Positions 26,121 through 37,919 of a stretch of DNA of 64,000 nucleotides are shown here, piece by piece. The position numbers and the translations under genes were made by a program. The stretch's first letter is position 1. Every line of letters starts with the position of its first letter. This stretch comes from Campylobacter concisus (GTDB lineage: Bacteria; Campylobacterota; Campylobacteria; Campylobacterales; Campylobacteraceae): positions 62,001 through 126,000 of the forward strand of contig LVWL01000001.1 in NCBI GenBank assembly GCA_002092835.1, in the 5' to 3' direction. The notes beneath the pieces are model-generated. The model had not been told where the DNA came from, did not search any database, and saw nothing but the letters and a program-made list of their open reading frames with translations.

Positions 26121-27923
26121 TTAGAGTTTTGCTTTTCTTTTGCGTTCTGTTGGATCTAAATAGCGCTTGCGAACGCGGATATTTATAGGCGTAACCTCGA
26201 CCAACTCGTCATCTTCTATCCACTCTAGCGCGCGCTCAAGGCTTAGCTTTCTAGGTGGGACAAGCTTGATCGCATCGTCACTACCGCTAGCACGCACGTT
26301 TGTTAGGTTTTTACCCTTGATAGGATTTACATCAAGGTCGTTTGGACGGCTGTGCTCGCCGATGATCATGCCCACATAGACTTTTGCTTGCGGATCAAGG
26401 AAAAGCACACCACGATCTTGCAAGTTAAATAGCGAATAAGCAAGCGTTACGCCGTTTTCCATCGAAACTAGAGCACCATTTGTTCTATGCTCGACGGTAC
26501 CGCTAAGTGGTCTAAACTCCAAAAAGCTGTGGTTCATAACGCCCTCGCCTTTTGTATCAGTCAAAAACTGGCTTCTAAAGCCGATAAGCCCACGCGCTGG
26601 GATCTCAAACTCGATCCTTGTTTGGCCATCGCCTGTTGGGTTCATAGAGACCATTTCCGCTTTTCTTTTGCCAAGTTTTTCTATGACTGTGCCTGTCGTA
26701 TCATCAGGTGCGTCGATCACTAAAAGCTCGTATGGCTCGCATTTTACGCCGTTTATCTCTTTTACGATGACCTCAGGTCTGCCAAGTAAAAACTCATACC
26801 CTTCGCGGCGCATATTTTCAGCCAAAATAGTAATCTGAAGCTCGCCACGGCCACTTACTTTAAATTTGCCCTCGCCGATATTTTCATACTTCATCGCGAT
26901 ATTTGTCTTCATCTCGTTTGCAAGGCGCTCATCGATCTTGTTTGATGTGACGTGTTTGCCCTCAGTACCTGCCAATGGGCCGTCATTTACAGAAAATACA
27001 ACGCTAAGTGTCGGCTCTTCGATGTGAAGAGGATCTAGTGGATGAGGATTGTTTGGATCAACGACGCTATCGCCAACGTCAAGCGCATCAAAGCCAGCGA
27101 TCGCTACGATGTCGCCAGTACCAGCTTCGTTAATATCGGTTCTTTCAAGACCCATAAAACCAATTAACTTTGAAATTCTACCAGTTGTCTTTGTGCCATC
27201 AGCCTTTGCAAGCATGACATTTTGGTTTTTTGATATCTTGCCGTTAAAAATTCTCGCAATGCCGATCTTACCGACGTAGTTATCATAATCAAGAGTAAAC
27301 ACTTGAAGCTGGAGTGGGTTTTCATCACTACCGCTTGGAGCTGGTACGTGAGCCAAGATAGTCTCAAAAAGTGGCTGCATATCTTTGTTTTCATCGCTTA
27401 GTTTTAGCTTTGCATAGCCATTTTTAGCAGCTGCATAAACTACTGGGAATTCTAACTGCTCGTCATTTGCATCAAGTGCTACAAAAAGGTCAAAAATTTC
27501 ATTTATAACGCGGTCTGGATCGCCTGCTGGCTTATCTATCTTATTTACGACAACGATTGGGCGAAGTCCTAGTGAGAGCGCCTTTTTAACGACGAATTTA
27601 GTTTGTGGCATAACGCCTTCTTGCGCATCGACAAGTAGTAAAACGCCATCAACCATCTTTAACACGCGCTCAACCTCACCACCAAAGTCGGCGTGGCCTG
27701 GGGTGTCAATGATGTTGATCTTTGTATCTTTGTAGCGAATAGCAGTATTTTTAGAAAGAATCGTGATGCCACGCTCCCTTTCGATGTCGTTACTATCCAT
27801 TACACGCTCGCCAAGGTTTTGATGCTCATTAAATGTTCCTGACTGTTTCAAAAGCTCATCAACCATTGTTGTTTTACCGTGGTCGACGTGTGCGATAACG
27901 GCTATATTTCGTATCTTTTCCAA
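26121..27923 (-). CDS. typA: Ribosome-associated GTPase TypA/BipA
   Basis: A 600-residue translational GTPase of the EF-G family. AHVDHGKTT (about 11-19) is the P-loop, DTPGHADF the G3 motif and NKID the G4 motif. The body follows the TypA order of G domain, beta-barrel, two EF-G-like domains and the TypA-specific C-terminal domain ([21 protein letters not shown]). It binds ribosomes and helps 50S assembly and stress growth. It stands alone between AT-rich spacers, ending at a strong hairpin. Confidence 0.95.
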   Translation of the reverse strand: MEKIRNIAVIAHVDHGKTTMVDELLKQSGTFNEHQNLGERVMDSNDIERERGITILSKNTAIRYKDTKINIIDTPGHADFGGEVERVLKMVDGVLLLVDAQEGVMPQTKFVVKKALSLGLRPIVVVNKIDKPAGDPDRVINEIFDLFVALDANDEQLEFPVVYAAAKNGYAKLKLSDENKDMQPLFETILAHVPAPSGSDENPLQLQVFTLDYDNYVGKIGIARIFNGKISKNQNVMLAKADGTKTTGRISKLIGFMGLERTDINEAGTGDIVAIAGFDALDVGDSVVDPNNPHPLDPLHIEEPTLSVVFSVNDGPLAGTEGKHVTSNKIDERLANEMKTNIAMKYENIGEGKFKVSGRGELQITILAENMRREGYEFLLGRPEVIVKEINGVKCEPYELLVIDAPDDTTGTVIEKLGKRKAEMVSMNPTGDGQTRIEFEIPARGLIGFRSQFLTDTKGEGVMNHSFLEFRPLSGTVEHRTNGALVSMENGVTLAYSLFNLQDRGVLFLDPQAKVYVGMIIGEHSRPNDLDVNPIKGKNLTNVRASGSDDAIKLVPPRKLSLERALEWIEDDELVEVTPINIRVRKRYLDPTERKRKAKL

Positions 27924-28032
27924 AGTTTTCTCCGTTTATTAGTTTGCTATTTTCGCTTCATTAGTTTTAAAATAGGGGCAGATTATAGCCAAATTTTTAT
28001 AAATTTTAAGCTGATATCAAGAAATTAATTTT

Positions 28033-28048
28033 TGGAATAGATTTTGCA
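28033..28048 (+). promoter_or_regulatory. Sigma54 (RpoN) promoter of the fliK-flgD-flgE operon
   Basis: GGAATAGATTTTGC (28034-28047) has GG and GC exactly 10 bases apart and lies 37 bases before the fliK ATG, the position expected for a -24/-12 promoter. Confidence 0.7.
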
Positions 28049-28084
28049 TGCTTGACATTAAGTTTAAAAATTTGAAAGGTTTAA

Positions 28085-29473
28085 ATGCAAGCTTATACAG
28101 CGAAAAACAACGTAGATTTGCTGGCTCCTGCTGGGAATAAAAAACCGTCTGCTTCTAAGAAATCTCAAAACAACGGCGAATTTTTGTCTATGGTTTTAGA
28201 TGCAGCTGCGAGCAAGGCAAATAGCGGCCAAAAAATCACTGAAAAAGATGTCAAAGAGATAGTAAAAACGGTTATCACTCAAAAAGAGACACTGCAAAAA
28301 GCTCAAAGCGAAAGTGCGGCAAAAATTTCAACTGCACTTGAAGAAAATTTGGACGAAAACACAAAAAATGAGCTCTATGAAAATGCAAATTTCATGCAGC
28401 TTTTGCAAGTTTTAGAAATTCTAAACGGTAATGAAAAAGTAAGTAAATTTCCAAATTTCAGCGACAAAATAGCAAATTTCTTAAGTGTGCCTGAAAACGT
28501 CGAAGAGCTTAGCAACGTTAAAAGCGTTAGCGATCTTATCGACCTTGCTAAGAAATTTGATCTTGGCCTTGAAAATATAGAAATTTCAAACGAAGATGTG
28601 CCAAAACTAAATGAGATGTTTAAAAATTTAGGCAAGAAAGAATTTTTCACACCGATAAAGACCGAAGACAAGCCTTTTTATCTAAAAGAGCTAAAAAATG
28701 AGGTCGAGCAAACCATCATCAAAAATGAACCAAAAGAGGTAGTAAAGCTTGATACCTTGCTAAAAGAGGTAGTGGCAAATCCAACTAGCGAAGCTAAAAA
28801 TTTAGTAAAAGAAGAGCCTAAAAAGCTAGATAGTGAAGTAAAGCTTGATGATGAGATAGTGGATGTTGAGCCAGAGGAGCAACCAAAAGTAAAGGTAAAT
28901 TTACACGAGCAAAAGGCACAAAAAGCCCCAACTTTAGAGTCGCTACTCTTTCCAAAAAGAGAGCAGATGAGCGAGCCTGAGCCAAGCGAGGAGACATTTA
29001 GTAACGATAATAAATCAGAACTAAATCAAATGGTAAAAGATATCGCTAGTAGTGCTAAACACCAGCTTCAAACAAAGGCTGAGATAAAAGAGACGCTTAG
29101 CAACTTCTCTTCTACATTAAAAGAGCAGGTGCAAAACTACAAAGCGCCGATCACTCGCTTTAACATCACGCTTAACCCGCTAAATTTAGGCGAGGTCGAG
29201 ATCACGATGGTAAATCGCGGCAATAACTTACATGTAAATTTTAACTCAACCACGGCTACGATGAATCTCTTTTTGCAAAATCAAGCCGAGTTTAAAAATA
29301 GCCTTGTAAATATGGGATTTACCGAGCTTGAGATGAATTTCTCAGATCAAAATCAAAGACAAGATAAAAAAGAACAAGCAAAGAATAAATACAGCTCAAA
29401 TCAAAGCGATGAGAGCGAAAACACTCAAGCAGAACAAAGCTTGCTTGAGCTAGTAATACCAAGATATATTTAG
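28085..29473 (+). CDS. fliK: Flagellar hook-length control protein
   Basis: A 462-residue protein with no signal peptide, rich in Lys, Glu and Asn and mostly unstructured in the first 330 residues. The C-terminal part (ITRFNITLNPLNLGEVEITMV...NLHVNFNSTTATMNLFLQN) is the conserved Flg_hook domain that switches the export apparatus from hook to filament substrates. It is the first gene of a fliK-flgD-flgE operon, as in C. jejuni Cj0041-Cj0043, with the sigma54 promoter just upstream and flgD 8 bases downstream. Confidence 0.85.
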   Translation: MQAYTAKNNVDLLAPAGNKKPSASKKSQNNGEFLSMVLDAAASKANSGQKITEKDVKEIVKTVITQKETLQKAQSESAAKISTALEENLDENTKNELYENANFMQLLQVLEILNGNEKVSKFPNFSDKIANFLSVPENVEELSNVKSVSDLIDLAKKFDLGLENIEISNEDVPKLNEMFKNLGKKEFFTPIKTEDKPFYLKELKNEVEQTIIKNEPKEVVKLDTLLKEVVANPTSEAKNLVKEEPKKLDSEVKLDDEIVDVEPEEQPKVKVNLHEQKAQKAPTLESLLFPKREQMSEPEPSEETFSNDNKSELNQMVKDIASSAKHQLQTKAEIKETLSNFSSTLKEQVQNYKAPITRFNITLNPLNLGEVEITMVNRGNNLHVNFNSTTATMNLFLQNQAEFKNSLVNMGFTELEMNFSDQNQRQDKKEQAKNKYSSNQSDESENTQAEQSLLELVIPRYI

Positions 29474-29481
29474 GAGAGATC

Positions 29482-30189
29482 ATGGCTTCAGTTTCAGATA
29501 TAACTACACAAACAACACAACAAAAAAACGCCGAGAAAAAGGCAAAAGCAAAGCAAGATGCGGCAGCTGGCACAGGAACTAACCCAAATGCACAGCTAGA
29601 TAAAGATGCATTTATGAAGCTACTTTTAACAGAGCTTCAGTATCAAGACCCAACAAGTCCTATGGATACTGAAAAGATGCTTACGCAAACTAGTCAGCTA
29701 GCTTCACTAGAGATGCAACAAAATACAAACTCAGCTATGAAAGAGCTTGTAAATCAGTTAAAATCAAATGCAAATGCCTACGCCATATCAGCTCTTGGCA
29801 AAATGGTCTCAACTGGTTCAAACTCAGTTTTACTAACAGATGAGCAAAAAACTGTAAATTTTGCACTTTATTTTAAATCAGATCTTGCAAATGGTAAGCT
29901 CGAAATTAAAAATGCAAATGGAGAGGTCGTTCGTTCAATCGATATAAAAGATCTAAAATCAGGAGTCCGCAGAATATCTTGGGATGGCAAAGATGATTCT
30001 GGAAAACAATTACCAAACGGCGCATATACAGTCTCTGTTAATTACACTGGAAAAGATGGTAATTCATACAAGACTCAAGTAGGTAGCTATCCAGTTGAGG
30101 CAGTAAAATTTGTAGACGGCAAAGCTATGATAAAAATCGCAGGCGAATATGTCCCAATGGATAAAATATCTGAATTTTACGAAGGATAA
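29482..30189 (+). CDS. flgD: Flagellar hook capping protein
   Basis: A 235-residue FlgD, the cap on which hook subunits assemble. LDKDAFMKLLLTELQYQDPTSPMDTEKMLTQTSQLASLEM (about 39-78) is the conserved FlgD core, and the C-terminal half has the FlgD Ig-like fold (RRISWDGKDDSGKQLPNGAYTV). GGAGAG lies before the ATG. It is followed 5 bases later by flgE. Confidence 0.93.
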   Translation: MASVSDITTQTTQQKNAEKKAKAKQDAAAGTGTNPNAQLDKDAFMKLLLTELQYQDPTSPMDTEKMLTQTSQLASLEMQQNTNSAMKELVNQLKSNANAYAISALGKMVSTGSNSVLLTDEQKTVNFALYFKSDLANGKLEIKNANGEVVRSIDIKDLKSGVRRISWDGKDDSGKQLPNGAYTVSVNYTGKDGNSYKTQVGSYPVEAVKFVDGKAMIKIAGEYVPMDKISEFYEG

Positions 30190-30194
30190 AAGCC

Positions 30195-31796
30195 ATGATG
30201 AGAGGTTTTTACAACGGAATTAGTGGTATTAAAACACAAAGCTTTGGCATGGATGTTTGGGCAAATAATATCTCAAATATCAACAACGTAGGTTTTAAAG
30301 CTTCAATCCCTGAGTTTAAAAATTTAATCAATCAACATATGGCTTCTGCTGGAAGTGGTCCAACTAACAATCAAGTAGGTCTTGGAGCTACAAAACAAAC
30401 GACAGCTTTAAAGATGACAAATGGTAGTTTTCAAAATACTGATAATAACTTTGACCTAGCCATAGGCGGTAAAGGCTTTTTTGGCGTCGTTGATAAAAAC
30501 GGTAGAAACTACTACACAAGAACAGGTAGCTTCGATATAGATGGGGCTGGAAATTTAGTAGATAATAAAGGCAACTTGCTTCTTGGTACGTTAACAAGTT
30601 TTACTCCAGTCACTCCAAGTGCTAATGCTCTTAGAAAATATGGTCAAACAAAAGGTACCACGCAGGCATTTACAGCAAAAGAAGAAGATATAAAACTAAG
30701 AGATACTGGCTCACAAAAAGGTATAAATTTACCTCATTTTTTATTTATGCCAGCCAAGCAAACAAAAAATATAGATTTAAAAGGCAACCTAGACTCAAGC
30801 CTTATAACAGATAAGCGAACAACAGCCATTGATGCGGCAAATTTTAACTATACACTCGATAATACAAACAAAACTATCTCGCTAAATGGACAAATCCCAC
30901 TAAGTCAGACGAACTTTGGTGCAAAAGCAGGTGACAGCGTGGTGGTAAAAGTAAAAGACGGTGATGGTAAATTTAGTGAGTTTTCGACTACACTAGAGAG
31001 CGATGGCAGCTGGCATATAAACAATAAAAGCCTAAAATTTATGAATTTTGCTAGCTTAGATGTAAAAGCTGAAGTTACATCACTAGTTGAAGTAGCTAAT
31101 AAAGAAAAACTAAGCTCAGAGATATATAACAGTGATGGTACAAAGAGCTTAGTAACTATAAATTTTACAAAGCAAATCCCTCAAGGTGGCAATCAAACTA
31201 TCTGGAATGCCACAGCTACGATAACTGATGCTAATGGTGTTGTACAAAATACAGCTATGGGAACACTTACTTTTGATGGTAGCGGTAGGCTTGTTACAAA
31301 TACATTAACAAGCGTTGGAAACGTAGCTTTAAATTTTCTTGGCGATGGAGATGCAAATGTCTATAATGGCATAACAAGCTCGGCTAATTCGAAAAAAGAC
31401 TTTGTCATAAAAGCAGATGGCTACGCCGAAGGAAATCTCACAAAATATAGCGTTGATGATCGTGGAAATATCATGGCAAATTTTGACAATTCGCGCTCAT
31501 TTATAGTTGCAAAAATAGCTCTATATCACTTCCAAAATGAACAGGGCGTATCAAAAGTGGGTGATAATCTCTATGAAGCAACTCCAAATTCAGGCGAGGC
31601 ATTTTTTTATAAAAATAAAGCTGGTGAGACTATTTATGGCTCACAAATTCTTGCAAATAAACTTGAAATGAGTAACGTCGATCTTGGTCAAGCGCTAAGT
31701 GAGGTTATCGTTACGCAAAAGGCTTATGAGGCTAGTGCAAAAAGTATCACAACAAGTGATGAGATGATCCAGACTGCTATTCAGATGAAGAAATGA
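30195..31796 (+). CDS. flgE: Flagellar hook/basal-body protein FlgE (shorter paralogue)
   Basis: A 533-residue FlgE/FlgF/FlgG-family protein. The N-terminus MMRGFYNGISGIKTQSFGMDVWANNISNINNVGFKA has the flagellar rod/hook Nx(I/V)xN motif, and the C-terminus (LEMSNVDLGQALSEVIVTQKAYEASAKSITTSDEMIQTAIQMKK) is the matching coiled-coil end. It corresponds to the Cj0043 type of FlgE. A second, much longer FlgE lies at 43099-45573, so the two genes share the hook-type role in some way; in C. jejuni the long form is the main hook subunit. Confidence 0.88.
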   Translation: MMRGFYNGISGIKTQSFGMDVWANNISNINNVGFKASIPEFKNLINQHMASAGSGPTNNQVGLGATKQTTALKMTNGSFQNTDNNFDLAIGGKGFFGVVDKNGRNYYTRTGSFDIDGAGNLVDNKGNLLLGTLTSFTPVTPSANALRKYGQTKGTTQAFTAKEEDIKLRDTGSQKGINLPHFLFMPAKQTKNIDLKGNLDSSLITDKRTTAIDAANFNYTLDNTNKTISLNGQIPLSQTNFGAKAGDSVVVKVKDGDGKFSEFSTTLESDGSWHINNKSLKFMNFASLDVKAEVTSLVEVANKEKLSSEIYNSDGTKSLVTINFTKQIPQGGNQTIWNATATITDANGVVQNTAMGTLTFDGSGRLVTNTLTSVGNVALNFLGDGDANVYNGITSSANSKKDFVIKADGYAEGNLTKYSVDDRGNIMANFDNSRSFIVAKIALYHFQNEQGVSKVGDNLYEATPNSGEAFFYKNKAGETIYGSQILANKLEMSNVDLGQALSEVIVTQKAYEASAKSITTSDEMIQTAIQMKK

Positions 31797-31841
31797 TTTT
31801 TATACTAGTTGATGATTAAAAATTTAAAATGAATGATAATT

Positions 31842-32267
31842 TCAAGAATAGAGTTTGACTTCGTTTATTAAAAACTCATAAACTCTTTGCTGAACTAAAA
31901 TTTCTTCCTCACAGCCACTCATCAAGCGACGAAGGTGAGAAAAATCTATCTTTTTGGCGTATCTTTTGTGATCTTTTAGGTCTTTATCAATGCTTAAAAG
32001 TAGTGCATCAAGTGTGATCCTATCGTTTCTTTTAACTCTTGCTACATACTCTTTAACAGTTTGGATCAAAAAGTCTTTTCTGGTTTGGTCATTTTCATAA
32101 ATTTCATTTGTAATGTCGTTTAAAACAAAAAAATCATCTTCGTCTGGGTCAAATTTAGCAGAGATCATAGCGGCAAAAATTTTGGCACGAAATTCTAAAG
32201 ATTTGTGATGATAGATAAAAAAATCTCTAAAAGCTGATAAAAAACGAAGTTTAAACTTTCCAGACAT
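31842..32267 (-). CDS. Conserved hypothetical protein
   Basis: A 141-residue, fully helical, charged cytoplasmic protein (MSGKFKLRFLSAFRDFFIYHH...). I do not recognise a domain; the position just after flgE is the same as that of C. jejuni Cj0044c, which may be its counterpart. The gene is convergent with flgE and stands alone. Confidence 0.55.
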   Translation of the reverse strand: MSGKFKLRFLSAFRDFFIYHHKSLEFRAKIFAAMISAKFDPDEDDFFVLNDITNEIYENDQTRKDFLIQTVKEYVARVKRNDRITLDALLLSIDKDLKDHKRYAKKIDFSHLRRLMSGCEEEILVQQRVYEFLINEVKLYS

Positions 32268-32384
32268 TACTCTACTTTTTATGAAATTTGGGCTGATTAT
32301 ATACTTTTAAAGCTAAATTTTTAAAAATGTAACTATAAAACAAAATTTAAGTATAGTTTCTGTATGATTGTGAAGCTCCTTCTT

Positions 32385-32481
32385 AGACCTGTGCAATGCT
32401 TTTTATGAGCACCGCTTCAGGGTGGGAACACAGCAGAGCACTTGTATTAAGTGTGTGCCGCAGTTATCTGAGAGGGGGTCT
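32385..32481 (+). ncRNA. ffs: Signal recognition particle RNA (4.5S type)
   Basis: The core CAGGGTGGGAACACAGCAG (32418-32436) matches the SRP apical loop pattern CAGG-nnn-GGAA-nnn-AGCAG, with GTG pairing CAC across the GGAA tetraloop. The ends AGACC (32385-32389) and GGTCT (32477-32481) pair, giving a closed hairpin of about 97 nt, the size of a small bacterial SRP RNA. It binds Ffh for membrane targeting of nascent proteins. Exact ends are estimated. It overlaps the 3' end of the convergent HD-domain gene by about 18 bases. Confidence 0.85.
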
Positions 32482-33699
32482 TTCTAAACCAAAATGTTCA
32501 TTAAAATCATCACAAATTTCTAAAAAATCCACTCCGTCGATCTTAGGTTTTTCGCTAAAAAATTTATACATATTATTAAAGCCATCAGTTAGCTCTTTTG
32601 ACTTGACGCCGTAGCTTATAGAAATTCCGGCTTCGATGTAGGCTGAAAGTTTGTCGCAGTATTTTAATGCTTTGCCATCGATCGGGTTAAATTTATCCTC
32701 ATTTACGTTCTCCATCGTCCCTTCGTGGCATATGATTTTACGCTCGTAAGTTCTATTTTCAAACTCATCTTTTATAAATTTTTCACCATCTTTTCTGATG
32801 CCAAGGATGTAGCTAAACTCATCTTTGATCTTTTCCGGTACAAATGGCAAAATCCTCTCATCAATAAGCCTCATCTCATACTCGCTGATGATCTCATTTA
32901 GCCCCTTTACACCGTATTTTACAGGGCTTATGATGTCCCTTGTGAGGCTCTCTGGTAGGTCGTGAAATAGTGCGCAAAAGAAGTTATTTTCTAGACGCTT
33001 TTTGCAAGCTTTTGCTTTGAGTGAATAAAAATAGCTAAGTATCGCAACAACTAGCATATGTCCTAAGACCGCAGTTTCAGGGATACGAGGCGTTTGTGCC
33101 CAGCGCTTTTGAAACCTTAGCCTGCCACTTAGATCAACAAGGCGGGCTAATTTTTGATTCATAGCGATCTTTCTAACGCCAATTAGCTCGTAATAATCCT
33201 CCATCTCCTCTTCAACCTTAGCTTTAAGCTCGTCGATGTCGCTTAAAAACTGGCTCGTTTGATAGACGATAGAAAATTCCCATCTAGTGGCAAGATAGCT
33301 GGCTGCTTTTAGGATCAGGCGCTCTTTTTCATGCTTTTTATCATTTTTAAAGTGGTTTTTAAATCTCTCTAAAAATTTGCCATCTTCGATCTCTGAGATC
33401 AGCTCCTCTAGGTTGTTTAAGACCCAGCTATTTATCTGCTCTTTTTTTGTCTTTTGGATGTGATGAAAGACGTCTGGACGTATGTCTGTTACTACGACCC
33501 TACTTAAAAACTCAAAAATTCCGGCCTCAATGATATAGTTCATATCGGCGTCTTGCTCTTGTTTTGCTATGAAATAAGCGATGATAAATTTATGAGCCTG
33601 CTTATCAAGCTCGACTAAATTTGCCATCTTTGGATAGTCGTTCCAACGTGATATAGATGCTGCTTTAAAGATATGTTCTATAAGCTTAGCACTTATCAT
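32464..33699 (-). CDS. HD-domain protein (YfbR-like phosphohydrolase)
   Basis: A 411-residue cytoplasmic protein. ETAVLGHMLVVAI provides the first metal-binding His and FCALFHDLPESLTRDI the HD pair (about residues 210-255), typical of YfbR/YqeK-type HD nucleotidases. The N-terminal 200 residues are a helical extension I cannot assign. The substrate is unknown. The stop overlaps the SRP RNA on the opposite strand, and the start abuts the queF stop (shared base), suggesting co-transcription with queF. Confidence 0.7.
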   Translation of the reverse strand: MISAKLIEHIFKAASISRWNDYPKMANLVELDKQAHKFIIAYFIAKQEQDADMNYIIEAGIFEFLSRVVVTDIRPDVFHHIQKTKKEQINSWVLNNLEELISEIEDGKFLERFKNHFKNDKKHEKERLILKAASYLATRWEFSIVYQTSQFLSDIDELKAKVEEEMEDYYELIGVRKIAMNQKLARLVDLSGRLRFQKRWAQTPRIPETAVLGHMLVVAILSYFYSLKAKACKKRLENNFFCALFHDLPESLTRDIISPVKYGVKGLNEIISEYEMRLIDERILPFVPEKIKDEFSYILGIRKDGEKFIKDEFENRTYERKIICHEGTMENVNEDKFNPIDGKALKYCDKLSAYIEAGISISYGVKSKELTDGFNNMYKFFSEKPKIDGVDFLEICDDFNEHFGLERPPLR

Positions 33700-34319
33700 T
33701 ATTTATCCTTTTTGACTACTTTTGGCTTCTTATCATCGGCATAGCTTATCTTTCTAAAGCCCTCTTTGTTTGAGCTTCTTCTTGGTTTGTCATCTTTTTT
33801 AAATTTATCATCTCTACTGCCTCTATTGCCACGATCACTAGTGCTTCGTCTCTCGCGTGGCTTGTCACTAAAGCTTCTCTCCCTACTTTTTGGAGTAAAA
33901 TCTTTTTCCTCAGCTGGTTTTTTTACGACTAAATCAGAGCTGATCTCGATAACTGTATGGACATTTCCACGTGGGTTGAAGTCGCCAACTATCTTCATAA
34001 ATTTAGGCTCTAGTTTTTTCTCTAAAACAGAGTAAATTTCATTTATACTATCTTCATGGCTGATGTTACGGTTCATAAAGCTATTTATATAAAGCTTTAT
34101 CGCTTTTAGCTCAACAACTAGCTTATTTGGGATGTACTCAAGGTAGATCGTCGCAAAGTCAGGATAACCAGAGCGAGGGCAAAGGCAGCAAAACTCAGGC
34201 AGAGTGATCTTTATGACATAGTCCCTTGTTTGCTTATTTTCCCAGACCTCAAGGTCACTCTCTACGTCAAATTCTTTCAAAATTTTCTCGCCATATTTCA
34301 TCTCTAGCTCTTCGCTCAT
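33699..34319 (-). CDS. queF: NADPH-dependent preQ0 reductase QueF with basic C-terminal tail
   Basis: QueF reduces preQ0 to preQ1 for queuosine synthesis. The first 130 residues hold the short (YkvM) form: LPEFCCLCPRSGYPDFATIYLEYIPNK, with the catalytic cysteine of CPRSGYPDFA, and the QueF motif ELKAIKLYINSFMNRNISHE. The remaining 75 residues are a low-complexity tail of Lys, Arg, Ser and Asp (RERRSTSDRGNRGSRDD... to VVKKDK) not found in the usual short enzyme. This looks like an RNA-binding or otherwise unstructured extension; its role is unknown. Confidence 0.9.
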   Translation of the reverse strand: MSEELEMKYGEKILKEFDVESDLEVWENKQTRDYVIKITLPEFCCLCPRSGYPDFATIYLEYIPNKLVVELKAIKLYINSFMNRNISHEDSINEIYSVLEKKLEPKFMKIVGDFNPRGNVHTVIEISSDLVVKKPAEEKDFTPKSRERSFSDKPRERRSTSDRGNRGSRDDKFKKDDKPRRSSNKEGFRKISYADDKKPKVVKKDK

Positions 34320-34347
34320 TTTTTATCCTTTATTTTTTTGCTAATTA

Positions 34348-34367
34348 GATCAAATTTAAATTTGATC
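34348..34367. repeat. Perfect 20-bp palindrome downstream of gyrB
   Basis: GATCAAATTTAAATTTGATC is a perfect inverted repeat in the 53-base gap between gyrB and queF. It may form the gyrB terminator hairpin; the stem is AT-rich and the U-tract is weak. Confidence 0.45.
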
Positions 34368-34372
34368 ACCTT

Positions 34373-36685
<2,313 letters not shown>

Positions 36686-36697
36686 CTAGACCTTATA

Positions 36698-37765
36698 TTA
36701 TAAATTTATCGGCATTATCACTGTTGTTAGTTCCTTTGAACTTACAACAAATGCCAACGAGCTTTCATTAAATCCAAGCTCAAAATTTTCATCTTCGATA
36801 CTAGTTAAGAAATCAAGCAAGTATCTATTTTTTATGCCTATAAAGAATTCATCTTCTAAGCCAGTTTGATAATCAATCATAGTTTTTGCTTCAGAGTTAT
36901 CTTCTATAACACTTTCAAATGTTATGTTGTCTCTTGCAAAAGTTATTTTCATTGTATCACTTAGCATTGAGATAGTTTTTATACCCTCTATCATCTTATC
37001 TCTACTTAGTTGAAGTCTTTTTCTTACTTCTTTTGGTATGACACGCTCATAGTCTGGAAATTTACCATTTATAAGTTTTGTGAAAAACTCAAAATTTTGG
37101 CTTTGAGCGATTAAGATATTTTCATCATAGTAAATTTCTATCTTGTCAAAAAATAGTTTTTGTATTTCATTGATAGCTTTTTTAGGGATTATAAGTGAAA
37201 ATTCCTTTTCAGTTGGTGTTTGAAATTTAAATACACTAAGTCTTCTTGTATCAGTACCAACGATATTTATAAAGTCTTGTTTAATATCAAGGAAAGCACC
37301 ATTTAGTTCAAATTTTGGGTTATTACTATCAATGCTTGGTAAAATTTTCTTTAAACTTCTTCCTAACATAACAGCATCAACATCAAATTTTGATTTACCC
37401 TCAATCGTTGGAAATTCTGGAAAATCTTCAAATTTATACATTGGAAGTTTGTATTTTGAGTTTTTTTGTTTTATATAAAGATAGTTATTTACAGTTTCTA
37501 ACATCACTTCTTCGTCTTTTAGACTTTTTATAATGTCAAGTAGTTTTTTACCGTTTGCAGTTGCATAACCTTGATCAACGATTTTTACATTACTTAACTT
37601 ATATGCTAGTCCTATCTCATGATCAGTTGCTTTTATATTTAAAACTCCATCTTTTGCTGAGATATAAATATGAGAAGTTATAGCACTAAGATCTCTTTTT
37701 TCAAGATATGGATTTGTATTTGTTACTATGCTTTCAAGCATATTTTTGTTTATTAAAACTTTCAT
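36698..37765 (-). CDS. dnaN: DNA polymerase III beta subunit (sliding clamp)
   Basis: A 355-residue clamp that tethers the replicase to DNA. Three repeated clamp folds fill the length, and the C-terminus LAFVVSSKELTTVIMPINL ends in the family's conserved V-M-P-(I/M) strand. Size is normal for Campylobacter. The start at 37765 follows the DnaA-box cluster of the dnaA-dnaN gap. Confidence 0.95.
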   Translation of the reverse strand: MKVLINKNMLESIVTNTNPYLEKRDLSAITSHIYISAKDGVLNIKATDHEIGLAYKLSNVKIVDQGYATANGKKLLDIIKSLKDEEVMLETVNNYLYIKQKNSKYKLPMYKFEDFPEFPTIEGKSKFDVDAVMLGRSLKKILPSIDSNNPKFELNGAFLDIKQDFINIVGTDTRRLSVFKFQTPTEKEFSLIIPKKAINEIQKLFFDKIEIYYDENILIAQSQNFEFFTKLINGKFPDYERVIPKEVRKRLQLSRDKMIEGIKTISMLSDTMKITFARDNITFESVIEDNSEAKTMIDYQTGLEDEFFIGIKNRYLLDFLTSIEDENFELGFNESSLAFVVSSKELTTVIMPINL

Positions 37766-37919
37766 TAAAAACTTCCTTCTATTTTTAAATTTAATTTTTT
37801 TGTTTTAGTAGGTGATGTTAAAAAGTGAAAAGTGCTTTTCAACACCGAAATACAGCTATTTGAAATGTGAAAAATTATATTTTCTTTTTCACATTTATTC
37901 ACAAATTTCATATTGTATT
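37766..37919. other. oriC: Candidate oriC: dnaA-dnaN intergenic DnaA-box cluster
   Basis: Three 9-mers fit the epsilonproteobacterial DnaA box: TTATTCACA at 37895-37903 (exact), TTTTTCACA at 37885-37893, and TTTTTCACA on the minus strand at 37874-37866. They are phased within 38 bases next to an AT-rich stretch that could unwind. A second cluster lies on the other side of dnaA. As far as I recall the C. jejuni origin is in this same interval; boxes here are read directly, origin activity is inferred. Confidence 0.65.
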
